Shown piece by piece: positions 16,659 through 25,122 of a stretch of DNA of 64,000 bases. Under the pieces are notes generated by a model. That model made no database searches. It had not been told where the DNA came from and saw nothing but the letters and a program-made list of their open reading frames with translations. How positions within the stretch are numbered: the first letter of the stretch is position 1; each line of letters begins with the position of its first letter. A program made the position numbers and the translations under genes. Source of the DNA: Prevotellaceae bacterium UBA2744 (GTDB taxonomy: Bacteria; Bacteroidota; Bacteroidia; Bacteroidales; Bacteroidaceae); contig DEJQ01000024.1 of NCBI GenBank assembly GCA_002353575.1, forward strand, positions 106,068 through 170,067. The letters run 5' to 3'.

Positions 16659-19238
16659 TTACTTTACGAAATACTTCTTTCCGTCGCGGATGTAGAAGCC
16701 CTTAGCTGGAGCTGTTACTTCACGACCGCTGAAGTCGTAGATCTTACCAGCCTTCTTGTCTGCAGCTGCAACGCCATTGATGCCTGTCATAGTGCTTTCG
16801 GTAGCAGCTTTGATGTTGAATACGTAGATGCCCTTGTCTGACTTGATAGCTACCTTAGTAGCGTAGAGAACATCGTCTTCAAGATCGTTGCCAAGTGAGC
16901 TGAATGTGAACTTGAGGTCTGTTGGACCTGATGGAGAATCAGAAATGTTAAGACCTACAGCAAATACGATGTCTTCATCTGAACCGCCATTTTCAAGGTT
17001 TACATAGTAGCCGTCAGCATCCATTTGTGCAGATTCCATATCGAATTCGCTAGTTCCGCCGAATGCTATGAATTTGCCTGCTCTGTTCTGAACCATCCAT
17101 GTTGCACCTTCGAAATCTTCTGGAGCCATTTCGAGTGCCATGAATACAGAAGCCCAGTCAACTACAGGGCTGTAGTACTGTCCGTTGTCGTCATTGTAAG
17201 TGTCTTCTGAAAGAGTGATAAGAACGTCCTGAGAACCAACAGGCTCCTGCTCTGGGCCAAGTTCGTCAACAAATTCGATGTTGCATACGATACGAACATA
17301 CTGCCCCTTTTCTTCATTTACCAAGTAGAATGTGCCAGTGTATGTGTCGCCTGCTTTACGTGTGTTTGGCTTGTTGTACCATGAGATAATGCCAGGTCCG
17401 CTGTGCTGCCAATCCATACCCATTGCGTCAGCATCGCCCCAAGATGCTGGATAAAGCTTGCCGTCAACAGACTTCATCCAGAATCCGCCTTCTGTAAGTG
17501 TCAGCTGGCTTGTGTAGATCTTGTCAGCATCTGCCTCTTCTGGGTTCTCATAATATACATCACCAAAGAGAGTAAGTGTGTTGATGTCATCTACTCCTAA
17601 TTTGTTCTTGATGTAGTCAACATCTACAGTCGTATTCTGTTCAAGAAGGTAAGCTGTTTCACTTGGAATAAGCTGAACGTTGTATTCAAGACGTCCTTCC
17701 TGAGTCCAGTCTGCCTGCTTGATTGTAGATGCTGGCAATTTGATAGAATACTTGAAGTTTACAGTGTAGTATTTGCCTGCTGCTGGATTTGCAAGGAATA
17801 CCGGGAATGTAAATTCATCACCATCCTTCAATGTGCCAGCCATCTGCAGAGAAGAAATCTGGTAAACACCGTCTGCCAATTCGTAAGCTACCATTACTCG
17901 TGCATCAGAACCCCATGCACAATAGTTTCCGGTTTCATTCAGCCATGCTCCCCAACCATCGCTAAGATCGTCAGAGAATCCTTCTCCGGCTGTTGGCAGG
18001 TGGTAGAATGTGATGTCTGATGGATCTTCGAGTCCTAAGTTGCTTGCAACTTCAGTAATGTTTTCGATAGAAGTGCTTAATTTAAGATAATCCATAATCT
18101 TAGTTGTTGACTGTGTGATGTCAATAGTACCAACTTCTGTCCATTCGCTTGGATCTACGTTCTGAGGTTCTTCCACAGCTACCTGAACTTTGATGCGAAC
18201 AGCCTTTGTGCCGTTTACGAGATAGAGGTAAGTGTAGTCATTATCCTCAACAGATGTGAATGTGCCGGGATACTGACCTGAAACGATGGAATAAACGCCT
18301 TCTGCCAAGGCAATACTCTGAGTGTAGAAAGTACAACCGGCTGCCCATCCTTTAGGTCCATTGATTTCGAGTGGAATAGGATTTCCTGTACCTTCGTCGA
18401 AGTTTTCATAGCGTCCGAACCATGCACCGTCTGCAGCATCTTCTGGATGTGAAAGTGAATCAACTAATACATATTCGGCATCCTTTTCAGTATCATCTGC
18501 GTTGATGTTTATATAAGTTTGGGTATATGTCTGTGCAGAAGCCTTTGAGTCGAATTCTGCAGCAGTAGTGCCAAGTGCGTCATATACTCCTTCGAGGGTA
18601 GCCGAATAGGTCTTTCCTTCATAAGACTTGCCGAGAACGAAGTTCAGTGGTAGTGTGTAGTCCTTCACGATTTCAAGTTTTGAAAGATATACCTCTGTTG
18701 GCTCTGGAGCCGCATTTACATGGAGACTTACATTGAATGTGAGAGTTTTATCTCCATTAACCAGGTAAAGTACACAGGAGAGGTCGCTGTCAGTATATAT
18801 TTTGTTGAAGAAATTTGGCATCTGACCGACTTTTACATAGAATTCAGAGTCGTATGGTTCGCTTGTCTCAGTGTCAACACCTGCCGGATCATAATAAAGA
18901 CCTGCAAACCAGCAAGTACCTTCATCGCCATAACCCTGAGCAACACCTGCGGCATTCATCCAGAATTCATTGGTATTGCCTGTATAAGTGTTTGACTGTC
19001 CATCAGTAGTTTTCAGATAAACAGCACTTCCGTTACTAATTAAAGTTTCTAAAGCAGCTTCGTCTGCAAGACCAAGTCCTGAAACGATTTCAGCAATAGG
19101 GAATGACTGATAACCGCTGTTGTGGTTGTTCTCCGGGTCGCTTGTGATGTTTGCATCATAGCTTTGCCCCCATGCAACTGAGCTTATGCAAGTAAATGCC
19201 AGCATAAGCAGAAATGAGTAAAACTTTCTCATAAGCAT
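16659..19238 (-). CDS. Secreted multi-domain DUF4859 protein with T9SS sorting domain
   Basis: This 859-residue exported protein has a signal peptide ending SSVAWG. Five related beta-rich modules of about 130-160 residues follow, each with patterns of the DUF4859 family: an LGL or LGV turn after a helical segment, FW or GAW aromatic pairs, and a closing VLYLVNG / YLYLVNG strand. It ends with a type A T9SS signal (KIYDFSGREVTAPAKGFYIR then GKKYFVK). It is probably surface-anchored or released. It converges with the HEXXH protein gene; the two may act on the same extracellular target, which is inference only. Confidence 0.75.
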   Translation of the reverse strand: MLMRKFYSFLLMLAFTCISSVAWGQSYDANITSDPENNHNSGYQSFPIAEIVSGLGLADEAALETLISNGSAVYLKTTDGQSNTYTGNTNEFWMNAAGVAQGYGDEGTCWFAGLYYDPAGVDTETSEPYDSEFYVKVGQMPNFFNKIYTDSDLSCVLYLVNGDKTLTFNVSLHVNAAPEPTEVYLSKLEIVKDYTLPLNFVLGKSYEGKTYSATLEGVYDALGTTAAEFDSKASAQTYTQTYININADDTEKDAEYVLVDSLSHPEDAADGAWFGRYENFDEGTGNPIPLEINGPKGWAAGCTFYTQSIALAEGVYSIVSGQYPGTFTSVEDNDYTYLYLVNGTKAVRIKVQVAVEEPQNVDPSEWTEVGTIDITQSTTKIMDYLKLSTSIENITEVASNLGLEDPSDITFYHLPTAGEGFSDDLSDGWGAWLNETGNYCAWGSDARVMVAYELADGVYQISSLQMAGTLKDGDEFTFPVFLANPAAGKYYTVNFKYSIKLPASTIKQADWTQEGRLEYNVQLIPSETAYLLEQNTTVDVDYIKNKLGVDDINTLTLFGDVYYENPEEADADKIYTSQLTLTEGGFWMKSVDGKLYPASWGDADAMGMDWQHSGPGIISWYNKPNTRKAGDTYTGTFYLVNEEKGQYVRIVCNIEFVDELGPEQEPVGSQDVLITLSEDTYNDDNGQYYSPVVDWASVFMALEMAPEDFEGATWMVQNRAGKFIAFGGTSEFDMESAQMDADGYYVNLENGGSDEDIVFAVGLNISDSPSGPTDLKFTFSSLGNDLEDDVLYATKVAIKSDKGIYVFNIKAATESTMTGINGVAAADKKAGKIYDFSGREVTAPAKGFYIRDGKKYFVK

Positions 19239-19405
19239 TTTTTGTTTTAAGAGGTTAGTAATAAATATTAATTAAGTGTTTTTGCTCGTATTAATCAGCA
19301 ATGCAAATATGAAAAAATAAGCAGAACAAATGATGCTCTGCTTACCGATTTTTTATAAATATTTTTATAATGTAGCAAAAATTGTGGATTTTTGCTACAT
19401 GGAGA

Positions 19406-19819
19406 TTACATTAAGGCATCGAAGACGAAGTCTTTCTTTACTCTGTATGCCAAGCCTGTCATGCATGCAAGGAGTTCGCCGTTCTGGTTTCGCACCTGCA
19501 TGTCGCAGTAGGGTAGGCGGTGGTGATCGAAGGTTTCGCGACACTCGGCTGTGATGTGGTCACCCAGCTGAGCAGACTTGAGAAACGTTACTGTATTGGA
19601 GATTCCAAGGGTCAGCGTGCCGTGACCGTTTGCAACCGCTGCAAATGCAAGGTCTGCAAGAGTGTACATCACTCCTCCCTGACATACTCCAGCACCATTC
19701 AGGTGGTGCTCTTCAACTGTCAGTTCTGCCTTTGCATAGCCTTCGCCTACTTCAGTCAACTGAGCACCTATGCTCTGTGCAAAACGGTCGGTAGTGTTCA
19801 GCTTCTCAAGCAAGGTCAT
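19406..19819 (-). CDS. PaaI-family hotdog thioesterase
   Basis: This 137-residue single hotdog domain carries the PaaI-type motif VCQGGVMYTLADLAFAAVAN (helix and catalytic Asp). PaaI thioesterases hydrolyse aryl-CoA thioesters such as phenylacetyl-CoA. It overlaps the end of the upstream ACT-domain gene by 14 bp, and the phenylacetate-CoA ligase gene lies one further upstream, so an aryl-CoA hydrolysis role is well supported by context. Confidence 0.87.
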   Translation of the reverse strand: MTLLEKLNTTDRFAQSIGAQLTEVGEGYAKAELTVEEHHLNGAGVCQGGVMYTLADLAFAAVANGHGTLTLGISNTVTFLKSAQLGDHITAECRETFDHHRLPYCDMQVRNQNGELLACMTGLAYRVKKDFVFDALM

Positions 19820-20216
19820 AGGTCTTCATCTTTTTCAGCTTTATGATTTCCTGGGTCTTATCTGTATCGTTAGTACGCATGATGAGAATTCCTTTGCAGC
19901 CCACGAGGAACGAATACATATAGCTGATGTTGATGCCTGCCTCCGAGAAGTTCTGGATGGCTGTAGCTGCCTGTCCCGGAGTGTCGTCCAGTTCTATTGC
20001 AAACACATCGTTGGTAATAGAACTGATGCCGTTCTGCTTCAGCAGGTTGGATGCTTCTGTCGGTTTGTCACAGATGATGCGGTAGATACCATATTCTACA
20101 GTGTCGCTAATGGTTGATGCTATAATCTGTATGTTTGCTTCTTTCAGTACGTTGAGAACTTTGAGCAGTGTGCCGGATTTGTTCTCTATGAAGATAGAAA
20201 TCTGTTTGATAGTCAT
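19806..20216 (-). CDS. Tandem ACT-domain amino-acid-binding protein
   Basis: The 136 residues form two ACT modules: KQISIFIENKSGTLLKVLNV (1) and DVFAIELDDTPGQAATAIQN (2). Such stand-alone ACT proteins bind an amino acid and are often found beside phenylacetate-CoA ligase and IOR genes, where a regulatory role in aromatic amino acid metabolism is assumed. The gene is encoded between paaK (58-bp gap) and the thioesterase (14-bp overlap). Its partner is not known. Confidence 0.87.
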   Translation of the reverse strand: MTIKQISIFIENKSGTLLKVLNVLKEANIQIIASTISDTVEYGIYRIICDKPTEASNLLKQNGISSITNDVFAIELDDTPGQAATAIQNFSEAGINISYMYSFLVGCKGILIMRTNDTDKTQEIIKLKKMKTYDLA

Positions 20217-20220
20217 GACC

Positions 20221-20255
20221 TTTAAAGTTTAGAGTTTAAAGTTTAGAGTTTAAAG
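20221..20255. repeat. 14-bp tandem repeat after paaK
   Basis: TTTAAAGTTTAGAG is present twice plus a half copy (20221-20234, 20235-20248, 20249-20255) in the spacer between paaK and the ACT gene. It lies within the transcript. Confidence 0.8.
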
Positions 20256-20274
20256 TCAGTGGAAAGTTCTGAGT

Positions 20275-21591
20275 TTATTGATATACTTTTCTCTTATCTA
20301 CTACACGTACAGCTTTTCCTTCGCTTACAGGCAGAGTGCCCTTGGCAACGAGTTTTACGTGTGGAGTAAGCAGAATTTCGTCTTTCAGCGCGCGCGTAAC
20401 GTCTTTATTCAGACGCTGCAGCCGTGCATAGTCGTCAGTGAACATATCTTCGAGTTCCACTTCTACAGTCATGTTGTCGTTGTCTTCGTCTGTAGTCAGG
20501 GTGATGAGATAGTTGTTTGCCAATTCTGGGAACTGCATGAGTATCTTCTCAATCTGTATAGGGAAGATATTCACTCCGCGGAGCACCATCATATCATCGC
20601 TTCGTCCACGCATACGGTCGAGTCGCACGTGGTTGCGTCCGCATGGACAGCTGTGTCCTAATACACGTGTGAGGTCGCGTGTGCGATAGCGCAGAAGTGG
20701 CATGGCTTCTCGGTTGAGAGTAGTGAGTACCAGTTCGCCTATTTCTCCCTCTGGCACTGGCTCGAGTGTCTCTGGGTCAACTATCTCAACGATATAGTAG
20801 TCTTCCCAGAAGTGGAGACCATTCTGCTCCTTACATTCGAATCCTACACCAGGACCGCACATTTCACTCATGCCGAATGAGTTGTATGCCTTTACGCCCA
20901 TCATGTTCTCGATTCTCTTTCGCTGTTCCTCACTGTGAGGTTCTGCTCCGATAGCAAGCACTTTCAGTTTGGTGTCGCGACGAGGGTCAACACCCTGTTC
21001 CTGCATCACTTCATAGAGACGCGTTACATAGCTTGGTACTGCATGAATGGCTGTAGTGCCGAAGTCCTTTATGAACTTAATCTGACGCAGTGAATTTCCT
21101 GCAGCTGCAGGTACAGTGAGCATTCCCAGCTTTTCAGCTCCGTACTGGAAACCAAGTCCGCCTGTGAACATACCATAACCGGAAGAGTTCTGGAATACGT
21201 CGTCGGGGCGCAGACCTACCATCCATAGGTTACGTGCTACCTGATTAGCCCATTCATCGAGGTCTTTCTGAGTGTGCAGAATTACGGTAGGATTTCCTGT
21301 TGTTCCAGAACTGGAATGCAGACGAACGCATTGGCGCAAAGGTACGCTGGCTATGCCAAACGGATATGTGTCGCGCAGATCCTGCTTGGTGGTGAATGGG
21401 ATTTTGCGCAGGTCGTCCAAAGTCTTGATGTCTTCTGGCTTCAGTCCGCACTCCTCAAAACGTTTTTTGTAGAATGGTGAATTCATACAGTGTTTAACTG
21501 TAGCTTGCAGACGCTGTAACTGGAGTTTCTGGATGTCCTCTCTTGAGAGCGTCTCGAATTCGGGATGCAAGTAAGGTGATTTGTCGTCCAT
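20275..21591 (-). CDS. paaK: Phenylacetate--CoA ligase (copy 1)
   Basis: This cytoplasmic adenylate-forming ligase activates phenylacetate or a related arylacetate to its CoA thioester. The ATP/P-loop motif SSGTTGNPT is at 94-102, the A5-type motif is FGMSEMCGPG, and YRTRDLTRVL and RMRGRSDDMMVLRG are the hinge motifs. At 438 residues it has normal PaaK length. A second ligase of the same length is encoded at 25.1-26.4 kb. ACT and thioesterase genes follow in the same direction. Confidence 0.93.
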   Translation of the reverse strand: MDDKSPYLHPEFETLSREDIQKLQLQRLQATVKHCMNSPFYKKRFEECGLKPEDIKTLDDLRKIPFTTKQDLRDTYPFGIASVPLRQCVRLHSSSGTTGNPTVILHTQKDLDEWANQVARNLWMVGLRPDDVFQNSSGYGMFTGGLGFQYGAEKLGMLTVPAAAGNSLRQIKFIKDFGTTAIHAVPSYVTRLYEVMQEQGVDPRRDTKLKVLAIGAEPHSEEQRKRIENMMGVKAYNSFGMSEMCGPGVGFECKEQNGLHFWEDYYIVEIVDPETLEPVPEGEIGELVLTTLNREAMPLLRYRTRDLTRVLGHSCPCGRNHVRLDRMRGRSDDMMVLRGVNIFPIQIEKILMQFPELANNYLITLTTDEDNDNMTVEVELEDMFTDDYARLQRLNKDVTRALKDEILLTPHVKLVAKGTLPVSEGKAVRVVDKRKVYQ

Positions 21592-21635
21592 TGTTTTATT
21601 GTTTACGTTATTTCGTTATTTCGATATTTTGAGGT

Positions 21636-22424
21636 TTAGTTATTCCGTTGTCTGACGGCTTCGAACATCAGTATGGCTGCGCTAACTGATACGTTCAGCG
21701 AGTCGAGTTTTCCCAGCATGGGGATTCTGATATGGGCATCGGCGGCTTTACGCCATATGTCTGTGAGTCCTTTGTCTTCTGTTCCCATCACAATAGCTGT
21801 ACCTCGCTTCATGTCTTGATCGTAATAGGGTGTGGAGTCTTGCAACTGTGCCGTGAGTATCTGTATTCCTCTTTTCTTCAGAAAGTCGATACATTCATCG
21901 GTAGTGCATGCTGTGAATTGTTTTGTAAAGCATGCTCCAATGCTGCTGCGTATTATATTAGGATTGTACAGGTCGGTGAGAGGGTCACATACTATTACGG
22001 CATCTACTCCCGCTGCATCAGCACTACGTAGTATGGCTCCTATGTTTCCAGGTTTTTCTACTCCTTCAAGTACGATTATCAGCGGATTCTCTTTCAGGGT
22101 GATGTCCTTCAGACCGAATGGTTTTACACTGCATATGGCAATGATGCCTTCAGTGCTACCACGATAGGCTATCTTTTCATATACATTGCGGCTCACTTCG
22201 ATGGTTGCTCCGCTTTTGCTGAGAGGGAAGGGGAGTTCGCACAATTCGGGACAGTAGTAGAGTTCATGTATTTCAGAACCATAGTGGCTCAGAAAATGAA
22301 GAATTTCGCGTTTGCCTTCAACCACAAAGCGACCCTGAGCTCGCCTTTCCTGTGATTTCTGCTGCAAGGCAACCAGGTTTTTTATCCTCGGATTCTGCGT
22401 ACTTGTTATCTGTAGCGATTCCAT
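21636..22424 (-). CDS. TrmH/SpoU-family RNA 2'-O-methyltransferase
   Basis: This is a SAM-dependent RNA ribose methyltransferase with a trefoil knot. An N-terminal RNA-binding substrate-recognition domain at about 1-100 starts with QITSTQNPRIKNLVALQQKS. The three SPOUT motifs follow: EGVEKPGNIGAILRSADAAG, VMGTEDKGL and IPMLGKLDSLNVSVSAAILM. The specific rRNA or tRNA target cannot be told from sequence. It sits 4 bp after the SDR gene on the same strand. Confidence 0.92.
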   Translation of the reverse strand: MESLQITSTQNPRIKNLVALQQKSQERRAQGRFVVEGKREILHFLSHYGSEIHELYYCPELCELPFPLSKSGATIEVSRNVYEKIAYRGSTEGIIAICSVKPFGLKDITLKENPLIIVLEGVEKPGNIGAILRSADAAGVDAVIVCDPLTDLYNPNIIRSSIGACFTKQFTACTTDECIDFLKKRGIQILTAQLQDSTPYYDQDMKRGTAIVMGTEDKGLTDIWRKAADAHIRIPMLGKLDSLNVSVSAAILMFEAVRQRNN

Positions 22425-22428
22425 AAAG

Positions 22429-23232
22429 TTAGCATTTATACATCATGCCGACTACTTTGTTTGCCAACCAAGTAGGAAGCAGCCTGTTGCCCAGACACTC
22501 CAAGTCGGAGAGCAGGTCGCTTGTGTAGAACAGACTCGGGTTTCGCTTCGTGCATGCCTTCACAACCTTCTTGGCAACGGTTTCAGATGTCATGCCGTTG
22601 TTTTCCTCCTGTTCCATCTGTTCGATGGCTGCCTGCATATTTGGATATACATCGCTGCCGGCAAGGTCTGTACGGCGTGCTGCTCCAAAGCCTGTGTTTA
22701 CATTGCCAGGCAATACGCTGCTGACTGTTATCTTGTATGCCTTCAGTTCATTTTTCAGCGCAAAGGCAAATGAGTTCAATGCTGACTTTGTAGCTGAATA
22801 CATCGCCTGGAATGGTATGCTGAATACAGCTGCCATACTGCTGACGAATACGATTCTGCCTCGTTCTCCATCTCCCATCTGCTGGGTGCGCATCAGGGGA
22901 AGGGCGGCCTGAACGACCCTAATCGGACCATATACATTTACGTCGAACTGACGCTGCATTTCTTCTTCTTTCGTGAATTCGATTGAACCGGCTACGCCCA
23001 TGCCTGCACAAAGTACCAGTACGTCAATTCTGCCTTCCTTATCTGCTATCTGCTTAATAGCAGCATCGATAGCTGTGCGGTCTGTTACGTCGCAGCCTAT
23101 ATGCAGGACTCCTTCCTGCGGCTTATCCGAACGGCTCAGGTCGTAAACGGTGTTGCCTTTGTCTGCCATCATTCTGGCAGTAGCACGGCCTATACCTGAC
23201 GAAGCGCCGGTTATGACTATGACTTTCTTCAT
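22429..23232 (-). CDS. Short-chain dehydrogenase/reductase (SDR)
   Basis: This is a classical SDR with the nucleotide-binding motif TGASSGIGRA near the N-terminus, CAGMG as the NAG-type motif, and the catalytic set SSMAAVF...YSATK (Ser, Tyr, Lys). Length 267 fits. The start codon overlaps the stop of the upstream aminotransferase gene (TAATG), giving translational coupling. Substrate is unknown. Confidence 0.9.
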   Translation of the reverse strand: MKKVIVITGASSGIGRATARMMADKGNTVYDLSRSDKPQEGVLHIGCDVTDRTAIDAAIKQIADKEGRIDVLVLCAGMGVAGSIEFTKEEEMQRQFDVNVYGPIRVVQAALPLMRTQQMGDGERGRIVFVSSMAAVFSIPFQAMYSATKSALNSFAFALKNELKAYKITVSSVLPGNVNTGFGAARRTDLAGSDVYPNMQAAIEQMEQEENNGMTSETVAKKVVKACTKRNPSLFYTSDLLSDLECLGNRLLPTWLANKVVGMMYKC

Positions 23233-24539
23233 TAGTGATTCTGTTTAAACATTTCAATGCGTTCTTTGAACAGAGGCTCCAGTTCTTTCCCGAAGAAAGA
23301 TGTACAGATGCGAACACCCTGTTCGTTACTTCCCATTGTGTCGAGCGGATATACTGCAATGCCGTAGTACATCAGTTCGCGAGTCAGCTGCAGGTCGGTC
23401 ATGCCCGGATATTGAACTGTGAAATAGAATCCGTCAGCCAATGGTGCTCCAAGGTCGTTGTCATATACGAGGTAGAATCCGTTGGAAAGGAGCACTTCCT
23501 TCATGAACTTAGCTCGTCTGCCGTATTCACGTACATCGTTGAGGAAGTTATAACTGCCATCGCAGGCAGCCTCCATGAGTGCAGCCATAGCATGCTGTAC
23601 GCTGTGGGTCGTGCCGCTTGAGAGTGTGTACATCAGTCTGTTGCAGAAGAAATTTCCGAATTCGCCGACGCCGAAATTCTTTTCCAGATTTGGAAAAACT
23701 CTGTGGTATAGTTTGTTGCTTATGCATGCAATGCCAATACGCTGACCTGCATAGGAGAAGGCTTTAGATCCTGAAACAGCCAAGATGTAGTTGTCGGTAT
23801 AGCGGGCAATGGTAGCCTGATAGGGTTCCTGGAAAGGATGGCTAAGGTCGCGACGGAAGTCCATTGCGAAATATGCCAAGTCTTCCAAAACTACACAGTC
23901 ATATTTGTTCACCAGTTCGGCAATTCCCTTCAGTTCCTCATCCTTGAAACATACCCATGACGGATTGTTCGGGTTTGAATATACAATACCGCAGATTTTG
24001 TTTTGCGACAGAATCTCGTCAAGCTTGTTTATCAGTGCTTCACCTCTGTAGTCGTGTATGTCGAGACCTATGTGTTTCAGTCCAATCACGTCGCATTGGG
24101 TAGTCTGTACGGGGAATCCGGGATGTATGAAAAGTACGGTGTCTTTCTCTGGCATAGCATGATGCCATGCAGTGAATGTGGCAAAAGTACCTTGCATCGA
24201 TCCTGTTGTAGGAATGCAGCAAAGAGGGTCGATGTCAACTCCGATGAATGCCTTTGCAAAACGTGAAGCCGCCTGCTTGATACGAGGAATACCTCCGTTG
24301 GGCGGGTATATAGTAGCACATCCGTCCGCAAGAGCTTTCTTTTCTGCCTCGATTGCTATGTCCGACGGCTTTAGACCTGGTACACCCATCTCAAGGTGAA
24401 TCACCTGCTGACCTGTTTTTTCTTCCAACACTTTCGAGAGCGACTGTATATCTCTGATTGTAGCCTGAGAAAAGTCGCCAAGTCCCATTCCTTCAATGGC
24501 ACTTGTCACCGTTTCATAATCTAATGGGGTATTTTTCAT
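23232..24539 (-). CDS. Pyridoxal-phosphate aminotransferase, class I/II
   Basis: This fold-type I aminotransferase has 435 residues from the ATG at 24539 (MKNTPLDYETVTSAIEGMG). The PLP lysine motif is SGSKAFSYAGQRIG, with the upstream YSNPNNPSW and VVLEDLAYF (PLP-binding Asn and Asp/Tyr). A longer frame starting at 24746 is rejected because a perfect promoter box lies between the two starts. It is followed by the SDR gene in an overlapping arrangement. With the IOR and PaaK genes nearby, an aromatic 2-oxo acid substrate is plausible but unproven. Confidence 0.88.
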   Translation of the reverse strand: MKNTPLDYETVTSAIEGMGLGDFSQATIRDIQSLSKVLEEKTGQQVIHLEMGVPGLKPSDIAIEAEKKALADGCATIYPPNGGIPRIKQAASRFAKAFIGVDIDPLCCIPTTGSMQGTFATFTAWHHAMPEKDTVLFIHPGFPVQTTQCDVIGLKHIGLDIHDYRGEALINKLDEILSQNKICGIVYSNPNNPSWVCFKDEELKGIAELVNKYDCVVLEDLAYFAMDFRRDLSHPFQEPYQATIARYTDNYILAVSGSKAFSYAGQRIGIACISNKLYHRVFPNLEKNFGVGEFGNFFCNRLMYTLSSGTTHSVQHAMAALMEAACDGSYNFLNDVREYGRRAKFMKEVLLSNGFYLVYDNDLGAPLADGFYFTVQYPGMTDLQLTRELMYYGIAVYPLDTMGSNEQGVRICTSFFGKELEPLFKERIEMFKQNH

Positions 24540-24574
24540 ACAAATATTTCTTTCTGCGTTATTTAAATTTCGCA

Positions 24575-24582
24575 CAAAGGTA
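24575..24582 (-). promoter_or_regulatory. -7 box of the aminotransferase-SDR-trmH unit
   Basis: TACCTTTG on the minus strand, 35 bp before the ATG at 24539. It fixes the start codon downstream of itself. Confidence 0.65.
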
Positions 24583-24602
24583 CAATTTAAAAATGAAAAG
24601 CG

Positions 24603-24610
24603 TACCTTTG
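24603..24610 (+). promoter_or_regulatory. -7 box of the DMT-family gene
   Basis: TACCTTTG, 20 bp before the ATG at 24631. Only 20 bp separate it from the leftward -7 box, so the -33 regions of the two promoters overlap. Confidence 0.65.
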
Positions 24611-24630
24611 CAACGTCAAAAAAACTTATT

Positions 24631-24999
24631 ATGAACGGAATATATACCATTCTGCTGCTTGTCGGTAGCAATATCTTCATGACTCTTGCCTGGTATGGAC
24701 ACTTGAAGCTACAACAGATGCACCTAAGTGACAGTTGGCCCCTCATTGCTGTTATAGTGTTTTCATGGGGAATTGCTTTCTTTGAATATTCGCTTCAGGT
24801 TCCGGCAAATAAAATCGGTTTTATCGGCAATGGCGGACCGTTTACATTGGTCCAGTTGAAAGTAATTCAAGAGGTCGTGTCGCTAACGGTGTTCACTGTC
24901 ATTGCGTCGGTTATGTTCCAGGGTGAACAACTCCACTGGAATCATTTTGCAGCTTTCTTTTGTCTGATTGCAGCGGTCTGGCTGGTGTTCTTGAAATAG
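24631..24999 (+). CDS. Small DMT-superfamily membrane protein (DUF486)
   Basis: This 122-residue inner-membrane protein has four predicted TM helices and matches the DUF486 family: VGSNIFMTLAWYGHLK, SWGIAFFEYSLQVPANK, GPFTLVQLKVIQEVVSL. It is related to small multidrug-resistance-like DMT proteins. Transport activity is not established. It is monocistronic, with its own promoter and a terminator after it. Confidence 0.85.
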   Translation: MNGIYTILLLVGSNIFMTLAWYGHLKLQQMHLSDSWPLIAVIVFSWGIAFFEYSLQVPANKIGFIGNGGPFTLVQLKVIQEVVSLTVFTVIASVMFQGEQLHWNHFAAFFCLIAAVWLVFLK

Positions 25000-25072
25000 A
25001 ATTCTCTGATAGAAATCTCAGGAACTCCCCCTGAATTGGGGCTGCGAGACTTTAGTAACCCTAATAAAAAAG

Positions 25073-25107
25073 TCTTCCGTACGAAACAGTACAGAAGGCT
25101 TTTTTGA
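25073..25107. terminator. Bidirectional terminator between the DUF486 gene and paaK copy 2
   Basis: AAGTCTTCCGTAC pairs with GTACAGAAGGCTT (one G-T and one mismatch) around GAAACA, with A and T runs on both sides. It serves the two convergent genes. Confidence 0.75.
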
Positions 25108-25122
25108 TGGTTTTATCTGATT

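Noticed and set aside
24540..24746. N-terminal extension of the aminotransferase
   Set aside because: It would start upstream of a perfect -7 promoter box and reads as non-conserved sequence.
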